DNA of 39,384 nt, from contig DAIDIB010000006.1 in NCBI GenBank assembly GCA_027459575.1, positions 1 through 39,384 of the forward strand, written 5' to 3'. The translations under genes were made by a program, and so were the position numbers. The notes under the pieces are model-generated. The model saw only the letters and a list, made by a program, of their open reading frames with translations. It was not told where the DNA came from and ran no database searches. The DNA is from Gammaproteobacteria bacterium (GTDB taxonomy: Bacteria; Pseudomonadota; Gammaproteobacteria; DSM-16500). Numbering within the stretch: position 1 is the stretch's first letter; every line of letters starts with the position of its first letter. Positions 28,646-37,800 of this stretch are shown piece after piece.

Positions 28646-28693
28646 TATCTGACCTATGTTCAAATCGTTATCCGTATTATAATCACTCACCAC

Positions 28694-29503
28694 GTGACTT
28701 CATACTGGAAAAATCGTATGCAACAGCAATTGGTCACCATTTTGGTGCCACATTATAAGACTTTGGAGCTAACCAGGCTTTGCCTAGGATTGATTAAAAA
28801 ATATACAGACCCGAATAAAGCCAAGGTGATCGTGATTGATAACGATTCTAAAGATGACTCGACCACCTGGCTTCGCACCGTGGACTGGATTGAGTTAATC
28901 GAGCGACCAGCGGTGACGGGACAGGCACCGGTGCAGGCGCACTCAGAGGCGCTGGATTTGGCGCTGGCGCGGGTGGTGACGCCTTATGTGTTATCGATAC
29001 ATACCGACACGCTGGTAAAGCGGGCGGATTGGCTGGAGTTTCTGATTAAGCAGATCGAAACACATGACAAAGTAGCCGGTGTAGGTTCGTGGAAGTTGGA
29101 AGCAAAACCCCTGCATCGCCGTCTCGCCAAAAAAATCGAACGCACCATACAGCTTGCTTTTTACAAGCTGATCGGCAAGCAACAACATGCCATTCAAGGT
29201 GTAGGTAAAAATTATTATTATCTACGTAGCCACTGCGCTTTGTACCGAACAGATCTATTACGCAAATACAATTTACATTTCGGTGATGGCGATATGGTTG
29301 CAGGTAAGGCGATGCATAAAGCTTTGGTAGACGCTGGACACGAGATGATTTTCTTACCCTCAGAAGTTTTATTACCGTATCTTGATCACGTCAATCACGC
29401 CACCGTTGTCTTAAATCCACAGTTAAGCCGCGAGCAGAAGGGGATGGATAAGCGGTTACGCAGAGTGAGGGCTACGCTGGATCGCCTAAAGGCAGCGTTG
29501 TAG
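28694..29503 (+). CDS. Family 2-like glycosyltransferase
   Basis: [24 protein letters not shown]...[13 protein letters not shown]; conserved N-terminal GT-A pattern; divergent from the rml operon. Confidence 0.75.
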   Translation: MTSYWKNRMQQQLVTILVPHYKTLELTRLCLGLIKKYTDPNKAKVIVIDNDSKDDSTTWLRTVDWIELIERPAVTGQAPVQAHSEALDLALARVVTPYVLSIHTDTLVKRADWLEFLIKQIETHDKVAGVGSWKLEAKPLHRRLAKKIERTIQLAFYKLIGKQQHAIQGVGKNYYYLRSHCALYRTDLLRKYNLHFGDGDMVAGKAMHKALVDAGHEMIFLPSEVLLPYLDHVNHATVVLNPQLSREQKGMDKRLRRVRATLDRLKAAL

Positions 29504-29584
29504 CCCGGGTGCGTTTTTTGCACCTGGGGTGCAAGGTTGATCGCACCTATGTTCCCCGGGTGCAAAAAAACGCACCCGGGCTAC
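29500..29584. repeat. Nested palindromic element, copy 6 (GGGTGC core)
   Basis: GTAGCCCGGGTGCGTTTTTTGCACCTGGGG...CCCCGGGTGCAAAAAAACGCACCCGGGCTAC; holds the stop codons of both convergent neighbours. Confidence 0.95.
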
Positions 29585-30378
29585 TCAAGCTCAAACCCGA
29601 TCTTGTCAAAATGCCCCTCAAGCTCATCCACATTATTAAACCGAATCCGCACATAACCGCCGCCGCGTTCTTCGTATTCTACCTGAACGCGATTGCCTAA
29701 GTGCTCAGATAAAGCAGTTTCTAATCGCTGCAAATTCGCATCACTAAACTTACCCGCAGGCTTATCAACCTGCTGCGCTTTTTTCGCTTCCAACTCCAAC
29801 TTACGCACATTCCAGTTTCTTTGCACACAACGATCTGCCAGTTCAAGCTGCAGTGCAGGTTCTAATCCCGCCAGAATCTTGCCATGTCCTTCAGAAATAT
29901 CACCATCAATCAGCATCTTCTGCACGCGCTGTTCCAGTTTCAGCATACGCAACGTATTCGTGATACCCGCGCGCGATTTACCCACCGACGCCGCCACCTC
30001 ATCATGCAAATAACCAAACTCGTCAATCAAACGCTGATACGCCTTCGCTTCTTCAATCGGATTCAAATCCGCGCGGCTGGTATTTTCCACAATAGAAGCT
30101 TGCAGCGTCTGCTCATCGCTATAATTGGTGACCAGACAGCTCACATCGCTCAGCGCTGCCAACTGCGCCGCGCGCCAGCGCCGTTCACCCGCGACAATCT
30201 CATACGTACCATTAGCCAACGGTCGCACCACGATAGGCTGCAATAAACCGCCAGTCGTTTTGATGGATTCAGCTAATTCTTGCAGTTTTTCAGGATCAAA
30301 ATGCTGACGTGGTTGATACTTGCCACGGACTAGCAAATCAATAGCGATATGTTGTAAGGTTGGACGTCGTCGTTGCAT
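29581..30378 (-). CDS. parB: ParB/Spo0J family partition protein (no adjacent parA)
   Basis: KYQPRQHFDPEKLQELAESIKTTGGLLQPIVVRP; YEIVAGERRWRAAQLA; ENTSRADLNPIEEAKAYQRLIDEFG; helix-turn-helix VAASVGKSRAGITNTLRML. Confidence 0.93.
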   Translation of the reverse strand: MQRRRPTLQHIAIDLLVRGKYQPRQHFDPEKLQELAESIKTTGGLLQPIVVRPLANGTYEIVAGERRWRAAQLAALSDVSCLVTNYSDEQTLQASIVENTSRADLNPIEEAKAYQRLIDEFGYLHDEVAASVGKSRAGITNTLRMLKLEQRVQKMLIDGDISEGHGKILAGLEPALQLELADRCVQRNWNVRKLELEAKKAQQVDKPAGKFSDANLQRLETALSEHLGNRVQVEYEERGGGYVRIRFNNVDELEGHFDKIGFELE

Positions 30379-30445
30379 GTGGGTAGTTTATGTTAATTCG
30401 ATGACTGGTTCAATTGGAAGCTAATTAACATAGGAGGCGATCCAG

Positions 30446-30825
30446 CTGAAAGAAGTAAATGAAAAATTGGCAGCACTGCAAGCTTTGTTAGATAAAAGTC
30501 ATTATCAACTGGAATTCGATAATTTACAGATCAATCATCCTGATGAAATCAGTCCATTCTTGGCGTAGTCCTTGGCGCATGGCTTTACAACAGAAATCAT
30601 CCCTCCCAGCTAGCCCCGGCTCCAGATGGCCCCGATTCATCCTCATTCGCGCTTGCTTTTGATAAATTTGATGTGAAGCCGGAAGAGAAGAAAGAGCTCA
30701 AGCAGGAATTAGTAGAAGTGAAAAAACTGGATGACTCCGCCGCTGGAGTAGGGCTTACTTCAGAATCAGTTGTTGCCACTGCGCGCCCAATTGCAGATAG
30801 CACTGTCGCCGCGTCTAAGCTTTAA
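30446..30825 (+). pseudogene. Probable degraded small ORF with frame disruption
   Basis: LKEVNEKLAALQALLDKSHYQLEFDNLQINHPDEISPFLA* then, in another frame, APAPDGPDSSSFALAFDKFDVKPEEKKELKQELVEVKKLDDSAAGVGLTSESVVATARPIADSTVAASKL*. Confidence 0.4.
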
Positions 30826-30827
30826 AT

Positions 30828-30861
30828 GTTTCCCGGGTGCAAAAAACGCACCCGGGCTACA
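30828..30861. repeat. Single right arm of the palindromic element, copy 7 (solo half)
   Basis: TTTCCCGGGTGCAAAAAACGCACCCGGGCTAC without a left arm. Confidence 0.85.
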
Positions 30862-30869
30862 TCGTTATA

Positions 30870-31307
30870 TCACTCAATCGACGGCAGCTTCACATTTTTA
30901 AGCCTGCCAGAAACCAGCTCAGCAATAAATTTACAAAACGGCACAATCTGGAGCCTGCTGCCGAATGCATTTATCGGGGGGCGGAACGACGCAGGTTTAA
31001 ATTTTCTTTCCCACACACTGAATCGTAACATTTTTGCCACAAGCATAGCGCACGCTGATGTTGCCCACGTTATCTTGCGCATTATTGTTGGTTAACTGCC
31101 AGTTAAAAGGGCCATTGATACCTTCATGCAGTGGCACAACAATAGGATTATTAATATTCTTAAAATGCTTGCCTGTGCGAAGATATGCATTCAAGCCAGC
31201 GTTACCGCAGTAATCGTCCACTTCGCACCTTTTTCAATATCGCCCGCCTGAAATTTCATGTCAGCGAACGCAGCGGTGCAGCCGATGACTGCCAAACCAA
31301 GCAACAT
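30870..31307 (-). pseudogene. Probable frameshifted gene for a small secreted protein
   Basis: MLLGLAVIGCTAAFADMKFQAGDIEKGAKW in one frame (from ATG at 31307), continuing in another as DDYCGNAGLNAYLRTGKHFKNINNPIVVPLHEGINGPFNWQLTNNNAQDNVGNISVRYACGKNVTIQCVGKKI*. Confidence 0.55.
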
Positions 31308-31479
31308 GGTTTTCGAGGCTGAATGTAAGAGTGTCACGCCGGTTCAAATGCGAAGTGCAATTTACTCCTCAAGATTATTAATCGTTCGGACTAAAACCAG
31401 GTGGTGGGCTTGGGCGGTCTTCATCAGATTCGTCAATTATGCGAGATGATTGCGTACAAACCTCGTTATGTAATTTTTA

Positions 31480-31553
31480 TCGGGGTGACAGGATTTGAAC
31501 CTGCGACATCTGCCTCCCGAAGGCAGCGCTCTACCAGGCTGAGCCACACCCCG
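31480..31553 (-). tRNA. tRNA-Pro (anticodon CGG)
   Basis: Reverse complement CGGGGTGTGGCTCAGCCTGGTAGAGCGCTGCCTTCGGGAGGCAGATGTCGCAGGTTCAAATCCTGTCACCCCGA: cloverleaf arms pair; anticodon stem CTGCC/GGCAG with loop TTCGGGA; CCA not encoded. Confidence 0.93.
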
Positions 31554-31579
31554 CTTTTGTATTGCAATTGCGCTTTACC

Positions 31580-31659
31580 GTAGAGTGCTTTTCTCATCCG
31601 GTGAACAATGTTTAATGAAGCATCGCTCGCCGGATGAGAAAAGCACTCATCCGGGCTAC
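31580..31659. repeat. Nested palindromic element, copy 8 (GGATGAG core, deleted left end)
   Basis: GTAGAGTGCTTTTCTCATCCGG...CCGGATGAGAAAAGCACTCATCCGGGCTAC. Confidence 0.9.
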
Positions 31660-31662
31660 ATA

Positions 31663-32631
31663 TTAATATGTACGTTCCACTATAAAATCACTCAATTCAT
31701 CCAGCGCATTACGATAAGGTGAAGGAGCGATATGCGACAGCGCCTGTTTAGCCATCTCAGCATGGCGCCTTGCCGTGTCGGCAGTGTACTTTATTGCATC
31801 GGTGGATTCAATAATCTCAAGGATTTTTGTCAAATGCTCGCTTGAGCCAGTTTTAATGGCTTCGCGCATCAGTTTCAATTCCGCTGGCTTACTTTTGTGC
31901 ATGGCGTGGATCAGCGGCAGGGTCGGTTTGCCATCCGCCAAGTCTTGCCCTACATTCTTGCCGGTCTCGTCTGCTGATTGGTTGTAGTCCATAGCATCGT
32001 CAATTAATTGATAAGCGAGGCCGATATTCATGCCAAAATCTCTCATCGCTGCGATTTGGCTTGAGTTGTCTGTTGAAAGCAGCGCGCCAAGTTCAGCCGC
32101 TACTTCAAATAATTTGGCGGTTTTGCGTTTAATAATGTCAAAATAAAAATCTTCGCTGGTGTCGGGGTTTTTGCTGTTTACCAACTGCAGAATTTCACCT
32201 TCAGCAATGTAATGTGTCGATTTGGCGAAAATATCCAGGATTGTTGCATGATGTAAGCCGACCACAATCTGAAAAGCGCGGGAATAGAGAAAATCGCCAA
32301 CTAACACGCTGGTATTGCTGTTCCAGACAGTGTGCACCGTTTTGTGACCACGTCGCAGCGTCGCTTCATCCACCACGTCGTCATGCAAAAGGGTGGCTGT
32401 ATGTACTAACTCGATAACTGCAGCGAGGTCAATATGTTTTTGACCTTCATGCGCAAGTGCGCGCGCGCTCAGTAGCAAAATCAGAGGACGTACCCGTTTG
32501 CCACCGCATGTCAGGACATACTCAATGACTTCCTTGATGAGAGGAATTTCAGAGCCAAGTTCGGAAAGGATGAATTGGTCGATCGCAACCAAATCATTTT
32601 TAACCAGGTCTCGGATTGAGTCTAGCGACAT
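31663..32631 (-). CDS. ispB: Octaprenyl/polyprenyl diphosphate synthase
   Basis: GGKRVRPLILLLSARAL; LLHDDVVDEATLRRGHKTVH; LAYQLIDDAMDYNQSADETGKNVGQDLADGKPTLPLI. Confidence 0.93.
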   Translation of the reverse strand: MSLDSIRDLVKNDLVAIDQFILSELGSEIPLIKEVIEYVLTCGGKRVRPLILLLSARALAHEGQKHIDLAAVIELVHTATLLHDDVVDEATLRRGHKTVHTVWNSNTSVLVGDFLYSRAFQIVVGLHHATILDIFAKSTHYIAEGEILQLVNSKNPDTSEDFYFDIIKRKTAKLFEVAAELGALLSTDNSSQIAAMRDFGMNIGLAYQLIDDAMDYNQSADETGKNVGQDLADGKPTLPLIHAMHKSKPAELKLMREAIKTGSSEHLTKILEIIESTDAIKYTADTARRHAEMAKQALSHIAPSPYRNALDELSDFIVERTY

Positions 32632-32708
32632 TGCAATTCTCTAATAAATAAGCAAGTTTGCATCCTATTGTTGTTAGGTTAAACTGTCAAGGCTAAAAGG
32701 AGCCAAAA

Positions 32709-33191
32709 ATGCCATCATTCGACATTGTTTCCAACATCGATAACCATGAAGTCACCAATGCCATTGATCAGACCAACCGCGAGGTGAAAAACCGCTTTGA
32801 TTTTAAAGACACCAATGCGCGGGTCGAGTTGGCGAAGGATAAAATCACCATCATTGCGCCTACCGACTTCCAGTTGAAACAGGTTGATGAAATATTGCGC
32901 AATAAGTTGACGAAGCGTGGGGTGGATATTCGCGTGTTGAAGTATCAGGAGATCAAGACGAACTTAAGCGAGGCGCAGCAGCAAATTGATGTGAAGCAGG
33001 GTATCGATGCTGAAAACGCCAAAAAAATTGTAAAGATGATTAAGGATGAAGGTTATAAGGTGCAAGCGGCGATTCAAGGCGACCAAGTGCGGGTGACGGG
33101 TAAAAAGCGTGATGATCTGCAAGAGGTGATTGCCATGTTGCGTCAGGCGAAGGTTGAGATTCCATTACAATATACTAATTTCCGTGAATAG
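32709..33191 (+). CDS. yajQ: YajQ family nucleotide-binding protein
   Basis: MPSFDIVSNIDNHEVTNAIDQTNREVKNRFDFKD; VRVTGKKRDDLQEVIAMLR. Confidence 0.95.
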   Translation: MPSFDIVSNIDNHEVTNAIDQTNREVKNRFDFKDTNARVELAKDKITIIAPTDFQLKQVDEILRNKLTKRGVDIRVLKYQEIKTNLSEAQQQIDVKQGIDAENAKKIVKMIKDEGYKVQAAIQGDQVRVTGKKRDDLQEVIAMLRQAKVEIPLQYTNFRE

Positions 33192-33274
33192 CCCGGATGA
33201 ATGCTTTTCTCATTCGGGAGCGATGTTTTGTTAAACACTGTTCCCCGGATGAGAAAAGCACTCATCCGGACTGC
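33188..33274. repeat. Nested palindromic element, copy 9 (GGATGAG core)
   Basis: ATAGCCCGGATGAATGCTTTTCTCATTCGGG...CCCCGGATGAGAAAAGCACTCATCCGGACTGC; yajQ stop TAG in the left border. Confidence 0.92.
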
Positions 33275-33275
33275 A

Positions 33276-33304
33276 CCGTCGTCCCGGCGAAAGCCGGGAT
33301 TCAG
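33276..33304. repeat. Short palindromic repeat (family 2), copy c
   Basis: CGTCGTCCCGGCGAAAGCCGGGATTCAGG, directly after palindromic element copy 9. Confidence 0.85.
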
Positions 33305-33315
33305 GAGATTGTTCA

Positions 33316-33855
33316 ATGAATGTATTTTACACTTTACTTTTCATCCACATCTGCTTCGGCGCCATCTCCCTGCTCAGCGCCGCCGGCGCGCTCTTCGCGA
33401 CCAAAGGCCAATGGTGGCACCGTCACTTCGGTGAATTTTTCTTTTATGGTATGTCAGGTGTGTTTGTCACCGCCATCCCCATGTCGTTAATGAAATCGAA
33501 TGTATTTTTATTTACGATCGCGATATTTAGTTATTATCTCGCTTTCAGTGGCTGGCGTTTTTATGATACGAATTCAACTTACGCGATTATCCTGTGGGTG
33601 TTTGGCGCACTTGGCGCGAGACTCAGTTATGGTAATTTAAAAATATTTCAACGTGGCGGCGCGCGTGGTAAAGAAAGATTAGTGCAGCACTTCAGTTCCA
33701 TGATCGGCGCGACTATCGCCGCGGTTACTGCTTTTGTTGTGACAAATATTCATATTCAACCAGTCATTATTCTTTGGCTTGGCCCAACAATTGTATTGGT
33801 GCCTGTGATCTTTTGGTGGAGAAGGAAAATCTATGTCGAGAAGTGGGTATGTTGA
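33316..33855 (+). CDS. Polytopic membrane protein, unknown function
   Basis: Several hydrophobic segments (FIHICFGAISLLSAAGALFA, FFFYGMSGVFVTAIPMSL, FLFTIAIFSYYLAFSG, VIILWLGPTIVLVPVIFWW). Confidence 0.7.
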   Translation: MNVFYTLLFIHICFGAISLLSAAGALFATKGQWWHRHFGEFFFYGMSGVFVTAIPMSLMKSNVFLFTIAIFSYYLAFSGWRFYDTNSTYAIILWVFGALGARLSYGNLKIFQRGGARGKERLVQHFSSMIGATIAAVTAFVVTNIHIQPVIILWLGPTIVLVPVIFWWRRKIYVEKWVC

Positions 33856-34186
33856 AATACGTTCACCGGAACGAGTCAGGGTTATTGATTTTATAAACTC
33901 ATCGCCGGCTTATCATGGTTTGATAACGATTCCTTCCACAAAACTCAGTAGAGAGAATAAAGGAATAATCGAGGGGCTTTGTGATCCGTTGACATTCGCC
34001 GAGCTAGAGGAACAGTTTAAGAAAATCGTTCCCGCAACGGATACGTTAGCATGTGCTACCCAAAATGCCCTGCGATTTTTTGTCAGTTTTCTCGATGATA
34101 ACGAGAAGTTTCAATATTATTTTATTCAGCTAAAGGCTGAGTATGAGGCGTGGAAGGTCAAAAGCGAGAAAACACCACTTTTGTAG
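33833..34186 (+). CDS. Hypothetical 117-aa protein
   Basis: ORF overlapping the upstream gene; stop TAG lies in the palindromic element. Confidence 0.55.
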   Translation: MSRSGYVEIRSPERVRVIDFINSSPAYHGLITIPSTKLSRENKGIIEGLCDPLTFAELEEQFKKIVPATDTLACATQNALRFFVSFLDDNEKFQYYFIQLKAEYEAWKVKSEKTPLL

Positions 34187-34268
34187 CCCGGACATGTTTT
34201 TTATGTCCGGGAAATGTGACTTCGTTTGAACAATGTTCCCCGGATATAAAAAAACATGTCCGGGCTAC
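34183..34268. repeat. Nested palindromic element, copy 10 (GGACATG core)
   Basis: GTAGCCCGGACATGTTTTTTATGTCCGGG...CCCCGGATATAAAAAAACATGTCCGGGCTAC; holds the stop codons of both convergent neighbours. Confidence 0.93.
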
Positions 34269-34711
34269 GCCTTGTCCAGTATTTCCAGGCTAGCCTCAAT
34301 GTATGTCAAAAATCGTGGCCCAACATTCGGATTGCGTGTTTTTGAAATCAAAGTAGAAGAAAATTTATCGCCCGAAAAATTAAAAACAGGCCGGCCGTAA
34401 TGTATTTGTTCTTGATCTAAAATAAAGAGTGTGGCTTCATTGCTATTTTTGTTAGCAAATACGATGCCAGCTTCAATGTCGTTAAATGCCAATTTTTCGA
34501 TAGTTATCGTTACTGTTTCGCCAGGATTAAAAGCCTGCGGGTTAATCGTGATAGAATTGCCAGGCTTGCTAAACGCGATATGGTCGAAATGTAACTGATC
34601 GCTCGTGTTATTCACCATATAAACATGTAGTGTGGTGTTTTCGTCTGTTTGAAGTAAAGCGTTTGCGGAAGTAGACAAAAGCAACGCAAAGATAATAGCT
34701 AATTTCTTCAT
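34265..34711 (-). CDS. Small secreted protein with signal peptide, unknown function
   Basis: MKKLAIIFALLLSTSANA signal peptide; AGGAGATATTTATG ribosome-binding site; start corrected from the longer ORF that runs through the repeat. Confidence 0.75.
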   Translation of the reverse strand: MKKLAIIFALLLSTSANALLQTDENTTLHVYMVNNTSDQLHFDHIAFSKPGNSITINPQAFNPGETVTITIEKLAFNDIEAGIVFANKNSNEATLFILDQEQIHYGRPVFNFSGDKFSSTLISKTRNPNVGPRFLTYIEASLEILDKA

Positions 34712-34722
34712 AAATATCTCCT

Positions 34723-34805
34723 GTAGCCCGGGTGCGCTCTTTGCACCCGGGAGCAATATCGAACGAAGCCACACCCCCCGGGTGCAAAAAACGCACCCGG
34801 GCTAC
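34723..34805. repeat. Nested palindromic element, copy 11 (GGGTGC core)
   Basis: GTAGCCCGGGTGCGCTCTTTGCACCCGGG...CCCCGGGTGCAAAAAACGCACCCGGGCTAC; dnaE stop TAG in the right border. Confidence 0.93.
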
Positions 34806-37800
34806 ATATATACAAATTCAATTTCTGCATCTGCCAACTGCTGTCGCAGCAAAGCCAGCAACGCCTCGGTTGGTTGCAATAACCAATTCTTGCCAAGTCT
34901 AATATTGGTTTGCACATCTCCATCACGATGTCGCAATACCACCGGACAATTTCCTCCACGATGCGCAGACAACAACTGCTGCAACTGTTCGGGATTAAGC
35001 GCCTCTAAACCTGGCAGTGAAATTTGTAAACCCTTAACAAATTTGGAGCGCGACTGGTCCATCGTGGCAAGATCACGCGCCACAATGCGCGGGCTGTTGC
35101 TGAATTCATCCATGCTGATTTCACCGTCGATAATCACTAGCTGATCTTCAACTAGTAAATGGCGGTATTTCTGGAACGGTTCAGAGAAACAAACGCCTTC
35201 AATGGAGCTGGTGCCGTCATCCAGTGTAAATATACCAATGCGATCACCGCGCTTGGTTTGTCTGGTGCGCACGTTAGTGATAATGCCAGCAATGCGCGCG
35301 TTCTTATGCTCGGCGGGATTTAATTCCGCGATACGGCAAGTGGTAAAATTCGCTAGTTCGTTTAGGTAGTGATTCAATGGATGGCCGGTAAGATAAAAGC
35401 CCAACGTTTCTTTTTCGCCTTGCAGTTGTTCTTCGTCGCGCCAATTTTTTACTTCGATATATTGTGGTGCTTGCGTGGCTGGTATCATGCCAAGCAAGTC
35501 GTGTTGTCCGGTTAGCTGATCTTGTGTTGACTGCTCGGCCTGTTGCAATGCATTATTCAAAGAGGCCATCAACGTAGCGCGATGTTTGCCAAGTGAATCA
35601 AAGCAGCCTGATTTAATCAATGCTTCCAGTACGCGTCTATTTACCTTGCGTAAGTCCACGCGCTGACAAAAATCAAAAAGATCTTTAAACACGCCATTTT
35701 GCGCGCGCTCATTAACAATATTTTCAATCGCCGCTTCGCCCACACCTTTGATCGCGCCTAAACCATACATTAAGTGCCCATCATCAATGACCTTAAAATG
35801 ATAATCACTAAGATTAATGTCTGGCGGCGTAACATGTAATTTCTGCGCCTGACAATCATCCAGCATCATGATGACTTTTTCGGTTCTATCCATGTCGGAC
35901 GTCAACACAGCAGCCATAAATGCAGCAGGGTAGTGTGTTTTCAGCCATGCGGTTTGATAAGCAATCAGTGCGTACGAAGCTGAGTGCGACTTGTTAAAAC
36001 CATACGCCGCAAATTTCTCCATCAAGTCGAAGATATGTGTGGCGGTTTCAGCGTTAATGCCGTTTTTCTTCGCGCCTTCACAAAATATTTGACGTTGCTT
36101 CGCCATTTCTTCCGGTTTTTTCTTACCCATGGCGCGGCGCAAAATATCCGCGGCGCCGAGTGTGTAACCCGCCAGCACCTGCGCGATCTGCATAACTTGT
36201 TCTTGATACACTACGACACCGTAAGTGGGACGCAGCACAGGTTCCAGTTGCGGATGTGGATAGGCTACTTTCGCGCGGCCATGCTTACGATTGATAAAGT
36301 CATCGACCATGCCGGATTGCAATGGGCCCGGTCGAAATAACGCGACCAGCGCGATCAAGTCCTCAAAGCAGTCTGGTTGCAGACGTTTGATTAAATCGCG
36401 CATGCCGTGAGATTCAAGCTGGAACACAGCCATTGATTTGCATGCTTTAAGTAACTTGAAGGTCGGCGGATCATTTAATGGGATTAATCCAATATCAATG
36501 GGCGGTTCATTTTGCTGCGCGCGTGTTTGATTGATGACGCGTAAAGCGCGATCAATAATCGTCAGTGTTTTTAAGCCTAAAAAGTCGAATTTGACTAATC
36601 CGACCGCTTCCACGTCATCTTTGTCAAATTGGGTGACGGGATGGGAGGGCTCGCCTGGTTCGCAATATAGCGGCACAAATTCAGTTAACTTGCCGGGTGC
36701 AATCACGATACCACCCGCGTGCTTGCCGACATTACGCGTGATACCTTCCAGCTTGCGCGCCAGATCAATGAGCGTGCGAATCTCTTCTTCTTTTTCGTAG
36801 CGTTCGCGTAGCAGTGGCTCTTGTTCCAGTGCTTTGTCGAGTGTGATGCCTAATTCAAAAGGAATCAGTTTCGCTATCTTGTCTACAAAACCATAGCCAA
36901 GCCCAAGAACACGTCCCGCATCGCGCACGACGGCTTTAGCCGCCATGGTGCCATAGGTAATAATTTGCGACACACTGTCATGACCGTGTCGTTCCATCAC
37001 GTATTCAATGACGCGATCGCGTCCGTCCATGCAAAAGTCGATATCGAAGTCAGGCATGGAGACGCGTTCTGGATTAAGAAAACGTTCGAACAGCAAATCC
37101 AGCGCTAGCGGATCAAGATCAGTAATTTTCAGCGCGAAGGCGACGAGCGAGCCCGGGCCTGAGCCACGACCTGGGCCGACAGGAATACCGTTATCTTTGG
37201 ACCATTGCACGAAGTCCGCGACGATAAGGAAGTATCCGGCGAAACCCATTTTGTTAATGACATCGAGTTCGCGCTGCAAACGTTCGTCGTAGGCTTTGCG
37301 GTCGCCGGTGATGGTCGCTAAGCGTTCGTTTAATCCACGTTGCGCCGCTTCGCATAAATAACTTTCGGTGGTGAATGTTTCCGGCACGGCAAAATGCGGC
37401 AGACGACTTTTGCCCAACTCAAAAGACGTATTGCAGCGTTTGGCGATTTCGACTGTGTTAGCCAGCGCTTCGGGAATATCCGCGAACACGCGCTGCATTT
37501 CTTTCTGGCTGCGAAAATATTGTTGTTCAGTGTAACGGCGTTTGCGATGTGGATCGTTCAGCGTCACGCCTTCCTGAATGCACACGCGCGCTTCGTGCGC
37601 TTCATAATCTTCGCGTTCGAGAAAACGCACGTCATTGGTCGCGACCACCGGCACGGAAAATTTTTCCGCGAGTTTGAGCGCGGCGGTGATATAAGTATTT
37701 TCTTCAGGCTTGCCGACGCGACTAAGTTCGATGTAGAAACGATCGGGAAATAATTGTTGCCAGTATTGTAATCGCTTGCTCGCTTCTTCGGTATTTTGCG

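Noticed and set aside
29500-29584. Calling each palindromic element a standard rho-independent terminator
   Set aside because: The T/A runs lie in the hairpin loops rather than immediately after a stem, so canonical intrinsic termination is not supported by sequence alone, though the 3'-end location makes some termination role possible.
29509-29700. ORFs beginning with repeat-derived peptides (e.g. 29509-29700, 30826-31095, 34708-34959, 34782-35144, 38058-38348, 9890-10244)
   Set aside because: Their distinctive sequence ([30 protein letters not shown]) is translated palindromic element; the remainder is antisense to or out of frame with genuine genes.
31401-31583. ORF encoding ...GVTGFEPATSASRRQRSTRLSHTP...
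   Set aside because: This is the familiar spurious translation of the antisense strand of a tRNA gene; the tRNA-Pro explains it.
33201-33434. ORF 33201-33434 (+)
   Set aside because: Reads through the palindromic element and family 2 repeat, then out of frame over the start of the membrane-protein gene.
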